Source: Castellaniella daejeonensis (lineage in GTDB: Bacteria > Pseudomonadota > Gammaproteobacteria > Burkholderiales > Burkholderiaceae_B). From it: a DNA stretch of 64,000 nt. Both the position numbers and the translations under genes were made by a program. Of this stretch, positions 25,896 to 33,915 are shown in pieces (position 1 is the stretch's first letter; the number at the start of each line of letters is the position of its first letter). Location of the stretch: NCBI RefSeq assembly GCF_039523555.1, contig NZ_BAAAFN010000015.1:372001-436000 (forward strand), given 5' to 3'. The notes under the pieces were generated by a model. That model did not search any database and was not told where the DNA came from. It was given only the letters and a program-made list of their open reading frames with translations.

Positions 25896-27365
25896 ATGAG
25901 CCTCATCCTGCGGGCGCCCGGCCGTCCGCGCAGCCTGCGCCGGATCCGCGCGCCCCGGTGGCCGGTGCATGCCCTGTGCCTGGCGGCCGCCCTGGCCTGC
26001 CAGGCGGCCTGGGCCGATTCAGCCCTGGAAGCACGCCAGGCGCGCGCCCGCGAAGACAGGGCCGCCCTGCGCACGCAGATCGAAGCGCTGCAGAAGCGCA
26101 TCGAGTCGTCGGAATCCTCGCGCGAGGACGCCAGCCGTGCGCTGCAGGCCTCCGAGCAGGCGATTTCCGACATCAGCCGCGAGCTGGCCGAACTGGATCG
26201 GCGTGAAACGGTGCTGCAGGACACCCTGCGCCGGCTGGACGCGGCCAGCAGCGAGCAGTCCGGCGAGCTCGAGCGCCAGCAGCAGGCGCTGGCGGCGCAG
26301 TTGCGCGCCCAGTATGCCAGCGGCCTGTCGCCCTGGACTGCCCTGCTGTCGGGTCGGGATCCCCAGGAAATTGGCCGCGAGCTGGCGTGGCTGGCCTACG
26401 TCACCCGGTCCCGCACCCAGGCGCTCGATGCCCTGCGGGCCACGCTGGACCGTCTGGCCGGGCTGCGGCAGCAGACCGACGACAGCCGCCGGGAACTCGA
26501 TGCGGTGCGGGCCGACGTCCGCAAGCGCCGCGAAGACCTGCAGGACCAGCAGGCGCAGCGCCGCGAGGTGCTGGAAAAGATTCGCGCCCGGCTGGACGAG
26601 GAGCGCGGCCACGCCAAGCAGCTTCAGGCGCGGGATGCGAGGCTGGGCAACCTGATCCAGGAGCTGGATGCCGAGATCGCACGGGCCGAGGCGCGGCGCC
26701 AGGCCGCCCTGAAGGCCGAAGCCGAGCGACGCGCGCGCGAACAGGCCGAACGCGCCCGGGCCGAAAAGGCCCGCCGCGAACAGGAGCGCGCGCGTGCCGC
26801 CGAGCAGGCGCGCAGGATCCGCGAGCAGGCCGAGCACCACGTGCAGGAAGAGCAGCCCGCTCCGCAGCAGCCGGACGAGGCCGGACAGGCCGAAACCCAG
26901 GCACCGCCGCCCAAGGAGCCGCAGCCCGGGGGCGCGGCTGCCGCCCGCATCGAACCCGAGGGCGGCTTTCCCGGCCTGAACAAGGGCCTGCCGCATCCCG
27001 TGGCGGGCCAGGTCCAGGGGCGTTTCGGCACGCAGCGGCCCGAAGGCGGACTGTGGCGCGGCATCGTGCTGCGCGCCCCGGCGGGCACGCCGGTGCGCGC
27101 CGTGGCACCGGGCCGCGTGGTGTATGCGCATTGGCTGAGCGGTTTCGGCAATCTGCTGATCATCGACCACGGCAAGCAGTACCTCAGTATCTATGCCTAC
27201 AACCAGTCCCTGCTGCGCCAGGTCGGCGACGTGGTGGCGCGCGGCGACGAAGTGGCCCGGGTCGGCGCCACGGGCGGCCAGGTCGAGCCCGGCCTGTATT
27301 TCGAGTTGCGCCACAACGGCGCCCCCATCAACCCGGAGATTTGGATGAGGCAGGACACAAAATAG
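25896..27365 (+). CDS. envC: Murein hydrolase activator EnvC
   Basis: EnvC is a periplasmic activator of cell-wall amidases during daughter-cell separation. The 489-residue protein has an N-terminal signal (HALCLAAALACQAAWA), a long coiled coil rich in E, R, A and Q (about 45-325), and a C-terminal LytM/M23 domain (about 370-489). In that domain the metal-binding residues of active M23 peptidases are replaced (GGLWRGIVL, SIYAYNQS), as expected for an activator rather than an enzyme. The stop codon lies inside the left arm of a 13-bp hairpin. Its place between gpmA and ctpA is common in the order. Confidence 0.9.
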   Translation: MSLILRAPGRPRSLRRIRAPRWPVHALCLAAALACQAAWADSALEARQARAREDRAALRTQIEALQKRIESSESSREDASRALQASEQAISDISRELAELDRRETVLQDTLRRLDAASSEQSGELERQQQALAAQLRAQYASGLSPWTALLSGRDPQEIGRELAWLAYVTRSRTQALDALRATLDRLAGLRQQTDDSRRELDAVRADVRKRREDLQDQQAQRREVLEKIRARLDEERGHAKQLQARDARLGNLIQELDAEIARAEARRQAALKAEAERRAREQAERARAEKARREQERARAAEQARRIREQAEHHVQEEQPAPQQPDEAGQAETQAPPPKEPQPGGAAAARIEPEGGFPGLNKGLPHPVAGQVQGRFGTQRPEGGLWRGIVLRAPAGTPVRAVAPGRVVYAHWLSGFGNLLIIDHGKQYLSIYAYNQSLLRQVGDVVARGDEVARVGATGGQVEPGLYFELRHNGAPINPEIWMRQDTK

Positions 27366-27390
27366 TCCCCTGCGGACTATTTTGTGCCTG
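27351..27390. repeat. Long hairpin at envC stop, REP-like
   Basis: CACAAAATAGTCC (27356-27368) pairs perfectly with GGACTATTTTGTG (27374-27386) around the loop CCTGC. Allowing one bulged A, the stem extends by four more pairs (CAGG with CCTG). The envC stop TAG is within the left arm. The T-run is inside the stem, so it is not a standard terminator, though it could still stop transcription or protect the mRNA 3' end. Confidence 0.6.
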
Positions 27391-27400
27391 CCGAATCGGA

Positions 27401-27507
27401 GCGCCTTGCAAGGCGCGAGGTGGAGGGCTGCTACGGCTGGAGATGTCCCCGCAGACTATTCCGTGCCTAATTTTTGTACTATGTACCATTCGTCGAGCAA
27501 GGCGCGA
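27401..27507. repeat. Palindrome plus degenerate copies of the adjacent repeat
   Basis: GCGCCTTGCAAGGCGC at 27401-27416 is a perfect 16-bp palindrome. An 11-base direct repeat GCAAGGCGCGA occurs at 27408-27418 and 27497-27507. The block at 27445-27469 is a diverged copy of the loop and right arm of the preceding hairpin (GTCCCC, then GACTATT, then GTGCCT in both). The whole envC-ctpA spacer looks like a composite of short repeats rather than a simple promoter region. Confidence 0.5.
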
Positions 27508-27548
27508 CCGCGCCGCCGCGACGGCCCGAAAATCGCTTAGGAACGTGC

Positions 27549-29084
27549 ATGAGCACTCGAAACAATCGGTCGTTGAGTTGGATTCTGATGGGTTTCCTGG
27601 GGGGAATCCTGGTCAGCCTCGGCATTTCGGCAGCGGCCCAGAAGGGCGAACCGCTTCCGCTCAAGGCCTTGCAGCAGTTCGCGAATGTCTACGGCGCGAT
27701 CAAGTCCAGCTATGTCGAGCCCGTGTCCGACCAGACGCTGATCGACGACGCGATCAAGGGCCTGTTCTCCGACCTGGATCCCCATTCGGTCTATCTGGAC
27801 GAGGAAGCCTACAAGCAGATGCAGGACATCACGCGCGGCGGCTTCGGCGGGCTGGGCATCGAAATCGGCACCCAGGACGGCATGCCCAAGGTCATCGCAC
27901 CGATCGAGGACACGCCTGCGGCGCGTGCCGGCATCCTGACGGGCGACCTGATCACCCATATCGACGGCGAGCCCACCAAGGGCATGAGCCTGAATGACGC
28001 CGTCAAGAAGATGCGCGGCGATCCCGGCACCCCGATCGACCTCACGGTCCAGCGCGCAGGCAGCGCCAAGCCCCTGAAATTCCACATCGTGCGGGAAATG
28101 ATCAAGACCCGCAGCGTGCGCGGCAAGATGCTCGACGACGGCATCGCCTATGTGCGCATCAGCCAGTTCCAGGACCGCACCACGTCCGACCTGGTGCGGA
28201 TGCTGGCCAGCCTGTCGAAGAACCAGACGCCCAAGGGCCTGGTGCTGGACCTGCGCAACGACCCGGGCGGCCTGCTGGACGGCGCCATCGGCGTGTCCTC
28301 GGCCTTCCTCGAGCCCGGCAAGCTGGTCGTGTCGACCAAGGGGCGCATTCCGTCCTCGAACGAAGAGTTCTATGCCCGGCCGCTCAACGGCAGCCATGGC
28401 GTCGAGGACGGCGGACAGCTGCCCGCCTGGACGCGCACGGTGCCGATGGTCGTGCTGGTGAACGTCGGCTCGGCATCGGCTTCGGAAATCGTGGCGGGGG
28501 CCCTGCAGGACTACAAGCGCGCTCGCATCATCGGCAACCGTACGTTCGGCAAGGGCTCGGTGCAGTCCGTCCTGCAACTGGACAAGGACACGGGCATCAA
28601 GCTCACCACGGCGCGCTACTACACGCCCAGCGGCCGTTCGATCCAGAACACCGGGGTATCCCCCGACCATGTGGTGGACGACAGCGCGGCGGGCAATCTG
28701 TTCCGCATGCAGCGCGAGGTCGACCTGCAGCACCACCTGGAAACCCAGTCCGGCGCCCAGGCGGGCGATGCGGACGATGGGGATTTCGTCCAGGGCGAGA
28801 TCAAGATGTTCGAATTCGGCGGCGCCGATGACTGGCAGCTGCAGCAGGCCATCAATGCCTTGCAGGGCCGTCCGGTCCGCAAGTCCGACCCGGCCCTGGT
28901 GCGGCAGGCACGGGCCCAGGCGCAAGCGGAAGGCGCGGCTGGCGCCTCGGCAACGCCCGCGGCCGAAGACGCGAACAATACGGCCAGGAAGCCCGCTCCG
29001 CCGGAAAAAAAAACCCTGAATAACGGGGGCGATGGGGTCGAACGCTACCGCGTCACCCCGGAAGGCCTGATCAGGGTTCCGTGA
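27549..29084 (+). CDS. ctpA: S41 carboxy-terminal processing peptidase
   Basis: This periplasmic or membrane-anchored serine protease cleaves proteins near their C-terminus. An N-terminal helix (SWILMGFLGGILVSLGISAAA) acts as signal or anchor. A PDZ domain occupies about 90-170, and the S41 core follows with LDLRNDPGGLLDGAI, the catalytic serine in GSASASEIVAGAL, and the catalytic lysine in GNRTFGKGSVQS. A 90-residue tail rich in A, Q and K is at the C-terminus. The ATG at 27549 was chosen because the upstream 25 codons read through repeat sequence. It overlaps the next start as TGATG. EnvC-Ctp pairing suggests shared cell-wall work. Confidence 0.92.
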   Translation: MSTRNNRSLSWILMGFLGGILVSLGISAAAQKGEPLPLKALQQFANVYGAIKSSYVEPVSDQTLIDDAIKGLFSDLDPHSVYLDEEAYKQMQDITRGGFGGLGIEIGTQDGMPKVIAPIEDTPAARAGILTGDLITHIDGEPTKGMSLNDAVKKMRGDPGTPIDLTVQRAGSAKPLKFHIVREMIKTRSVRGKMLDDGIAYVRISQFQDRTTSDLVRMLASLSKNQTPKGLVLDLRNDPGGLLDGAIGVSSAFLEPGKLVVSTKGRIPSSNEEFYARPLNGSHGVEDGGQLPAWTRTVPMVVLVNVGSASASEIVAGALQDYKRARIIGNRTFGKGSVQSVLQLDKDTGIKLTTARYYTPSGRSIQNTGVSPDHVVDDSAAGNLFRMQREVDLQHHLETQSGAQAGDADDGDFVQGEIKMFEFGGADDWQLQQAINALQGRPVRKSDPALVRQARAQAQAEGAAGASATPAAEDANNTARKPAPPEKKTLNNGGDGVERYRVTPEGLIRVP

Positions 29085-29881
29085 TGGGCGATGCATCCGC
29101 CCTGGACGACGCGAGGCTGACGCGCTATGCCCGGCACATCCTGCTCGACGAACTGGGTATCGAGGGCCAGGAACGTCTCCTGGCTGCCCGCGTCCTCATC
29201 GTGGGCGCCGGTGGCCTGGGGTCCCCGGCGGCGCTGTACCTGGCCGCCGCGGGCGTGGGGCGGATCACTCTGGTGGACGATGACGTCGTCGAACTCAGCA
29301 ACCTGCAGCGCCAGGTTCTGCATGCCATGGCGGATCTCGGGCGGCCCAAGGCCGAATCCGGCCGGGACTCGCTGCTGGCCCTGAATCCGGACATCCATGT
29401 GCAGGCGCTGGTCGAGCGCCTGGATGACGCGCGCCTGGCGGCGCTGGTCCGCGAGGCCGACGTGGTCCTGGACTGCAGCGACAATTTCGCCACCCGGCAT
29501 GCCATCAACCGTGCCTGCGTGGCGGCCCGTGCGCCCCTCGTCTCGGGGGCGGCGATCAAGTTCTCGGGGCAGATCAGCGTCTACGACCTGCGGGACGCGC
29601 AAGCCCCCTGCTATCACTGCCTGTTTCCCGAAGCCGACGATGTCGAGGAACTGCGCTGCGCCACCACCGGGGTGCTGGGCCCGCTGGTGGGCATGGTGGG
29701 CAGCGTTCAGGCCGCCGAGGCCATCAAGGTGATCGCCGGCATGGGCGAACCCCTGGTCGGCCGGCTGCTGTCGGTCGATGCCCTGCGCATGCAGTGGCAC
29801 ACGATCCGGTTCAGGCGCGACCCGGATTGCCCGGTATGCGCCCGGCGCGGGCCCGCAGCAGCAGCGTCCCCAGGCGGTTGA
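29084..29881 (+). CDS. MoeB/ThiF-family sulfur-carrier adenylyltransferase
   Basis: This E1-like enzyme adenylates the C-terminal glycine of a small sulfur carrier such as MoaD or ThiS. The ATP site VLIVGAGGLGSPAALYLAAAGVG is near 38-60, with DDVVELSNLQRQ after it. Zinc cysteines appear as CYHC near 182 and CPVC near 254. At 265 residues it matches MoeB and ThiF (about 250). No moa or thi genes are next to it, so I leave the choice open, with MoeB the more frequent annotation. Its last 71 bases overlap the convergent HAD gene, including the CPVC codons. Confidence 0.85.
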   Translation: MGDASALDDARLTRYARHILLDELGIEGQERLLAARVLIVGAGGLGSPAALYLAAAGVGRITLVDDDVVELSNLQRQVLHAMADLGRPKAESGRDSLLALNPDIHVQALVERLDDARLAALVREADVVLDCSDNFATRHAINRACVAARAPLVSGAAIKFSGQISVYDLRDAQAPCYHCLFPEADDVEELRCATTGVLGPLVGMVGSVQAAEAIKVIAGMGEPLVGRLLSVDALRMQWHTIRFRRDPDCPVCARRGPAAAASPGG

Positions 29882-30560
29882 TCCGCGCGTCCACGTACAG
29901 GTCGCGGCCGTTGCGCTGGCGGGAAAAGGGCGTGCCGGGATGGTAGAGCCAGACCGTGCGCATGCCGACCTGGCGGGCCGACTTGAGGTTGCGCTCGGTA
30001 TCCTCGACCAGGATGATCCGGCGGGGCGGCACGCCCAGCCGGGCGGCCACCATGCGCATCAGCCCGAGCGAGGGCTTGGGCCGCGCCAGGCCCATGGGCA
30101 TCATGTGGTCGATGGCCCACAGGCCGTCGAATTCCTGCAGGATCCCCAGCGCGGCCAGCACCCGGCGGGCGTAGTGGGCCGGCGCATTGGTCAGCACGAT
30201 GCGCGTGCCCGGCAGGCCGCGCAGGCGGGCGGCCAGGCCGGTCTCGGCATGCACCAGCGGGGCGATGTCGAAGTCGTGGCAGGTCGCCAGGAACTGGCGC
30301 AGGTTCACTCCATGGTGACGCGCCAGGCCGATGGCGGTGGCGCCGTAGCGTTGCCAGTAGCGCAGGCGCAGGGCGTCGGCCTGGTCGGCAGGCAGGTTCA
30401 GGGCCTGGGCCACGGCGGCGCCCATGCGTCGGTCGATGGCGCGGAAGATGCCGCGCGAGGCGTCGTGCAGGGTGTTGTCCAGGTCGAACAGCCAGACCGG
30501 ATCGTCCGGGTCGATGGCCCGCCGACGCCGCAGGGGGCTGGGCGCGCGCAGGGGAGTCAC
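29811..30560 (-). CDS. HAD-family pyrimidine 5'-nucleotidase-like phosphatase
   Basis: This 249-residue HAD-superfamily hydrolase has motif I FDLDNTLHD near 24-32, motif II VLTNAPAHY, and motif III/IV RPKPSLGL with ILVEDTERNLKSA. The cap and overall layout resemble the SDT1/PhnX-like pyrimidine nucleotidases commonly found beside argB in Burkholderiales. Substrate is not proven. It lies 43 bases after argB on the same strand. Its 3' end overlaps the opposite MoeB-like gene. Confidence 0.8.
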   Translation of the reverse strand: MTPLRAPSPLRRRRAIDPDDPVWLFDLDNTLHDASRGIFRAIDRRMGAAVAQALNLPADQADALRLRYWQRYGATAIGLARHHGVNLRQFLATCHDFDIAPLVHAETGLAARLRGLPGTRIVLTNAPAHYARRVLAALGILQEFDGLWAIDHMMPMGLARPKPSLGLMRMVAARLGVPPRRIILVEDTERNLKSARQVGMRTVWLYHPGTPFSRQRNGRDLYVDARINRLGTLLLRARAGRIPGNPGRA

Positions 30561-30603
30561 CGGGCGCTCCCGCGGATGAAGCGCACCTGCGCCGGGCAGG
30601 GCA

Positions 30604-31509
30604 TCAGTGCGAGCTGATCATGGTGCCTACGCCGCGGTCCGTCAGGATTTCCAGCAGCAGGCAGTGCGGCACGCGGCCGTCGATGATGTGCACCGAGTTC
30701 ACGCCGTTGCGGGCCGCGTCCAGCGCCGAGGAGATCTTCGGCAGCATGCCGCCCGACAGGGTGCCGTCCTGGAACAGCGTGTCGATGGTCTGGGCCGACA
30801 GGCTGCGCAGCAGCTGGCCGCTCTTGTCCAGCACGCCCGGGGTGTTGGTCAGCATGACGAGCTTTTCGGCGCCCAGGACTTCGGCCATCTTGCCGGCGAC
30901 GACGTCGGCATTGATGTTGTAGGCCTGGCCGTCTTCGCCATAGCCGATCGACGAGATGATGGGAATGAACTGGTCGTCCTGCAGCGCCTTGACCACGGCC
31001 GGCTCGACCCGTTCGATATCGCCCACGAAGCCGATGTCCAGGGTTTCGCCGGGGTGTTCGGGATCGGGCATGAGCTTCTTGCGCGCCTGGATCAGGCAGC
31101 CGTCCTTGCCGGTCAGGCCGACGGCCTTGCCGCCGGCTTCGTTGACCATCATGACGATGTCCTGCTGGACCTGCCCGCCCAGCACCCACTCGACGACTTC
31201 CATGGTTTCGGCGTCGGTGACGCGCATGCCCTGGATGAAGGTGCCTTCCTTGCCGATGCGCTTGAGCGCGCTGTTGATCTGCGGGCCGCCGCCGTGCACC
31301 ACCACGGGATTCAGTCCGACGAGCTTCAGCAGCACCACGTCGTGGGCGAAGCTGCGCTGCAGGTGTTCGTCGGTCATGGCGTTGCCGCCGTACTTGATGA
31401 CGACGGTCTTGCCGTGGAATCGGCGGATGTAGGGCAGGGCCTCGGAGAGGACTTCGGCCTTCAGGGCGGCCGGCGTCTGGGAAGAAGTATCCTGGTCGGT
31501 GTGCGTCAT
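30604..31509 (-). CDS. argB: Acetylglutamate kinase
   Basis: ArgB phosphorylates N-acetylglutamate in arginine synthesis. The 301-residue protein shows FHGKTVVIKYGGNAM near 34-48 (phosphate-binding lysine and glycines), LVGLNPVVVHGGGPQI, and VMLTNTPGVLDKSGQLL near 218-234. An N-terminal extension of about 25 residues matches arginine-inhibitable hexameric forms, but whether feedback inhibition occurs cannot be read with certainty. The gene begins one base after the stop of the upstream thioredoxin-like gene, so it is probably coupled. Confidence 0.95.
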   Translation of the reverse strand: MTHTDQDTSSQTPAALKAEVLSEALPYIRRFHGKTVVIKYGGNAMTDEHLQRSFAHDVVLLKLVGLNPVVVHGGGPQINSALKRIGKEGTFIQGMRVTDAETMEVVEWVLGGQVQQDIVMMVNEAGGKAVGLTGKDGCLIQARKKLMPDPEHPGETLDIGFVGDIERVEPAVVKALQDDQFIPIISSIGYGEDGQAYNINADVVAGKMAEVLGAEKLVMLTNTPGVLDKSGQLLRSLSAQTIDTLFQDGTLSGGMLPKISSALDAARNGVNSVHIIDGRVPHCLLLEILTDRGVGTMISSH

Positions 31510-31510
31510 G

Positions 31511-32005
31511 TCAGGAGGCCAGTGCCTGTTCGACCGTGGCCATGAAGGCCTTTTCGTCGTAGTTGCCGAGATAGCGCTTGATGATGCGGCCCTGCTTGTC
31601 GATCAGGAAGGCCGTGGGCGTCAGGCGCACGTCGCCGAAGGCCTGCGCGATCTTGCCCTGGGCGTCGATGACCACGGGGAAAGGCAGCTTGCGCGTTTCG
31701 GTGAAATTCTTGACGTAGTTGGGCGGGTCGTACTGCATGGCCACGCCGATGGTGTCGAAGCCCCGGGATTTCAGTTCCTGGTAGTGGCGGATGGTGTCGG
31801 GCATCTGCGCCACGCAGGTGGTGCAGCTGGTGGCCCAGAACTTGACCAGCACGACCTTGCCGCGCAGGTCGCTGGTGGTGACCGTATGGCCGTTCAGGTC
31901 GGTGAAGGCGACGTCGGGCGCCGCCTGCGCGGAGCCCTGGAATTGCCAGAGGGCGGCGATGGCGATCGCCGCGACGGCCACCAGGCCAAGGATGGACTTT
32001 TTCAT
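31511..32005 (-). CDS. TlpA-like thiol-disulfide oxidoreductase, exported
   Basis: This 164-residue protein has an N-terminal signal or anchor (SILGLVAVAAIAIAALWQF) and a thioredoxin-like redoxin domain. The redox pair is Cys61-Thr-Thr-Cys64 in FWATSCTTCVAQMP, and the cis-proline is in LTPTAFLIDKQG near 140. It likely acts as a periplasmic reductant in cytochrome c or copper-centre assembly, by family analogy. It starts within the stop of dolP (ATGA) and ends one base before argB, so all three are expected on one mRNA. Confidence 0.9.
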   Translation of the reverse strand: MKKSILGLVAVAAIAIAALWQFQGSAQAAPDVAFTDLNGHTVTTSDLRGKVVLVKFWATSCTTCVAQMPDTIRHYQELKSRGFDTIGVAMQYDPPNYVKNFTETRKLPFPVVIDAQGKIAQAFGDVRLTPTAFLIDKQGRIIKRYLGNYDEKAFMATVEQALAS

Positions 32006-32715
32006 TGCACGGGCATGGTTTGGGCGCCGCCGTCGCCGCCCACGGGCGGCGTGGCGGAGGTGCCGGATGAATCACTGGAATCGCTGACGGGCGCCTTGCC
32101 CTGCTGGCCGGGCTCGGTGAGCAGGCTTTCACGCGCCACGATCGTGAACAATTTTACGACTTTGTTGACCCCCGAAATACCTGCAGCGACGGTGGCGGCG
32201 CGGCGGCCTTCTTCTTCGGTGACCTTGCCCATCAGGTAGACGACCCCGCGTTCGGTCGTGACCTTGATGGTGCGGAAGGGCACGTTCTCGGTGGCGACCA
32301 GCTGGCTCTTGACCTTGGATGTCAGCCAGGTGTCGTTGGTGCGCACGCTGAGCGGCGTGATGTCGCCGACCCGGATGTAGTTGTCGACCAGGCGGACCTT
32401 GGTGATGCCCCGGGCGATGGTCTCGGCCTGCTGGCGGTCGGCTTCGGTGGGGACGTCGCCCACCAGCAGCAGCCGGCCCGCGTACGATGTGCCCAGGACG
32501 CGGGCCTTGTCGCCGAAGGCTTTGTTCATCTCGCTGGAGACGCGCAATTCGATCGTCTGGTCGTCCACCTGTTCGCCGGCGGTGCGCCGGTCGGTGGCCA
32601 CGACGGCGGAGGTGGCGGCCGTGCCGCCCACGACGAACAGGCCGCAGCCCGACAGGGCGGGCAGGCAGGCGAGGCCGATCAGGAGGCGGGTGAGCATGCG
32701 GGCGGAAACGGTCAT
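32002..32715 (-). CDS. dolP: BON-domain outer-membrane lipoprotein, DolP-like
   Basis: DolP (YraP) is an outer-membrane lipoprotein that helps membrane integrity and, in E. coli, division-site amidase regulation. The 237-residue protein has a lipobox LSGC followed by GLFVVGG, then two BON domains (about 58-130 and 135-205). An Asp/Ser/Pro-rich tail of about 30 residues has no domain. The start at 32715 overlaps the stop of diaA as TGATG; an alternative ATG lies at 32697. The order diaA-dolP is the same as in E. coli. Confidence 0.87.
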   Translation of the reverse strand: MTVSARMLTRLLIGLACLPALSGCGLFVVGGTAATSAVVATDRRTAGEQVDDQTIELRVSSEMNKAFGDKARVLGTSYAGRLLLVGDVPTEADRQQAETIARGITKVRLVDNYIRVGDITPLSVRTNDTWLTSKVKSQLVATENVPFRTIKVTTERGVVYLMGKVTEEEGRRAATVAAGISGVNKVVKLFTIVARESLLTEPGQQGKAPVSDSSDSSGTSATPPVGGDGGAQTMPVQ

Positions 32716-33308
32716 CAGAGAGGGTCTCCCAGAAGCAGGGCGTCGATGCCATCGCACATGGCGTGCAGCAGCAGGATGTGGACTTCCTGGATGCGCATGG
32801 TGCGATCGTGCGGGACGCAGAGGTGGATATCGGTCTCGTAGAGCAAGGAATTGATCTGCCCGCCGCCTTTGCCGGTCAGGGCGATGATCTGCATGTCGCG
32901 TTCGTGGGCGGCTTCGATGGCGCGCAGGACGTTGGGCGAATTGCCGCTGGTGCTGATGGCCACCAGGATGTCGCCGGGCTGGCCCAGGGCGGCCACCTGG
33001 CGTTCGAACACGGCGTTGAAGCCGTAGTCGTTGCCCACGGCGGTCATGATCGAGGTGTCGGTGTTCAGGGCGATGCCGGCCAGCGGCAGGCGGTCGCGTT
33101 CGAAGCGGCCGACGAGTTCGGCCACGAAGTGCTGGGCATCTGCGGCGGAGCCGCCGTTGCCGCAGGCAAGAATGCGTGCATTGTTGGTCAGGGCGCCGAA
33201 CAGCAGATCGACCGCAGCGGCCAGGGCGGGGGCCAGTTCGCGGGCGCTGGAGCGGAACGCGTCGACGGCGTCGTCGAAGTGCGACGTCATGCGGGAGGTC
33301 ATGTCCAT
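32715..33308 (-). CDS. diaA: DnaA initiator-associating protein DiaA (SIS domain)
   Basis: DiaA is a tetrameric SIS-domain protein that binds DnaA and stimulates orderly replication initiation. At 197 residues it matches E. coli DiaA (196). SIS features are ARILACGNGGSAADAQHFVAEL near 42-63 and VAISTSGNSPNVLRAIEAA. It resembles GmhA phosphoheptose isomerase and could have that activity instead, but synteny (rsmI, yraN, diaA, dolP) favours DiaA. The start at 33308 lies 30 bases downstream of a 20-bp palindrome. Confidence 0.85.
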   Translation of the reverse strand: MDMTSRMTSHFDDAVDAFRSSARELAPALAAAVDLLFGALTNNARILACGNGGSAADAQHFVAELVGRFERDRLPLAGIALNTDTSIMTAVGNDYGFNAVFERQVAALGQPGDILVAISTSGNSPNVLRAIEAAHERDMQIIALTGKGGGQINSLLYETDIHLCVPHDRTMRIQEVHILLLHAMCDGIDALLLGDPL

Positions 33309-33337
33309 GCGCCGATTATCGCATGAGCGCGCCGCGC

Positions 33338-33357
33338 TGTTACGTGTGAACGTAACA
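33338..33357. promoter_or_regulatory. Operator-like palindrome upstream of diaA
   Basis: TGTTACGT at 33338-33345 and ACGTAACA at 33350-33357 form a perfect eight-base inverted repeat around GTGA. It lies in the 91-base gap between yraN and diaA, 30 bases before the diaA start. There is no T-run, so it looks more like a repressor site than a terminator. No neighbouring gene encodes an obvious regulator for it. Confidence 0.45.
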
Positions 33358-33399
33358 AGTTTCCGGGCGGACGCAGGGGGTCGGGGCCGGCGAGGGGAA

Positions 33400-33900
33400 T
33401 CAGGCGCGGAAGGCGTCGCGAATCCAGCAGGGCTGGCCGGCATCGAAGGCGATCACGTCGAAGCGGCAGGCCGGCGCAGCCCCGCCGAAATGCCGCCGCG
33501 CGAGCCGCGGCAGGAAATGGCGCGCGGCCCGGATCAGCCGGGCCTGCTTGGGGCGGTTTACACTGGCGGCGGCGCCGCCGAAGTGCGGATTGCGGCGTTC
33601 CCGCACTTCGATGAACAGCAGCAGGGCGCCTTCGCGGGCCACCAGGTCGATTTCACCGGCGCGGCAGCGCAGGTTGGCCGCCAGGATGCGCACGCCCTGC
33701 GTTTCCAGGTGGTGCGCCGCCCGCATCTCGGCCGCGCGGCCCTGGCGCTGGGTGGGGGAACCGCGCGCAGGCAGGGCGGCGGCCGCACCGGCGGCCGGCA
33801 CGGCACGGCGCAGCCGGCGCTTGCGGCGCGCCACTGCCTGGCGCTGGGCCTGCCGGGCGGCTTCGTAGGGATCCGCGGGCATGGGAAAACCAATCGGCAT
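33400..33900 (-). CDS. yraN: YraN family (UPF0102) endonuclease-like protein
   Basis: This 166-residue protein has a restriction-endonuclease-like fold: GRAAEMRAAHHLETQGVRILAANLRCRAGEIDLVAREG near 54-91 contains the conserved acidic residues (E58, E83, D85), and LLLFIEVRERRNPHFGG near 93-109 contains the ExK-like pair region. Its role in the cell is not established. About 45 extra basic residues precede the domain, compared with about 120 residues in typical members. It is divergent from rsmI with only 15 bases between start codons. Confidence 0.88.
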   Translation of the reverse strand: MPIGFPMPADPYEAARQAQRQAVARRKRRLRRAVPAAGAAAALPARGSPTQRQGRAAEMRAAHHLETQGVRILAANLRCRAGEIDLVAREGALLLFIEVRERRNPHFGGAAASVNRPKQARLIRAARHFLPRLARRHFGGAAPACRFDVIAFDAGQPCWIRDAFRA

Positions 33901-33915
33901 GAGGAAAGATCGAGT

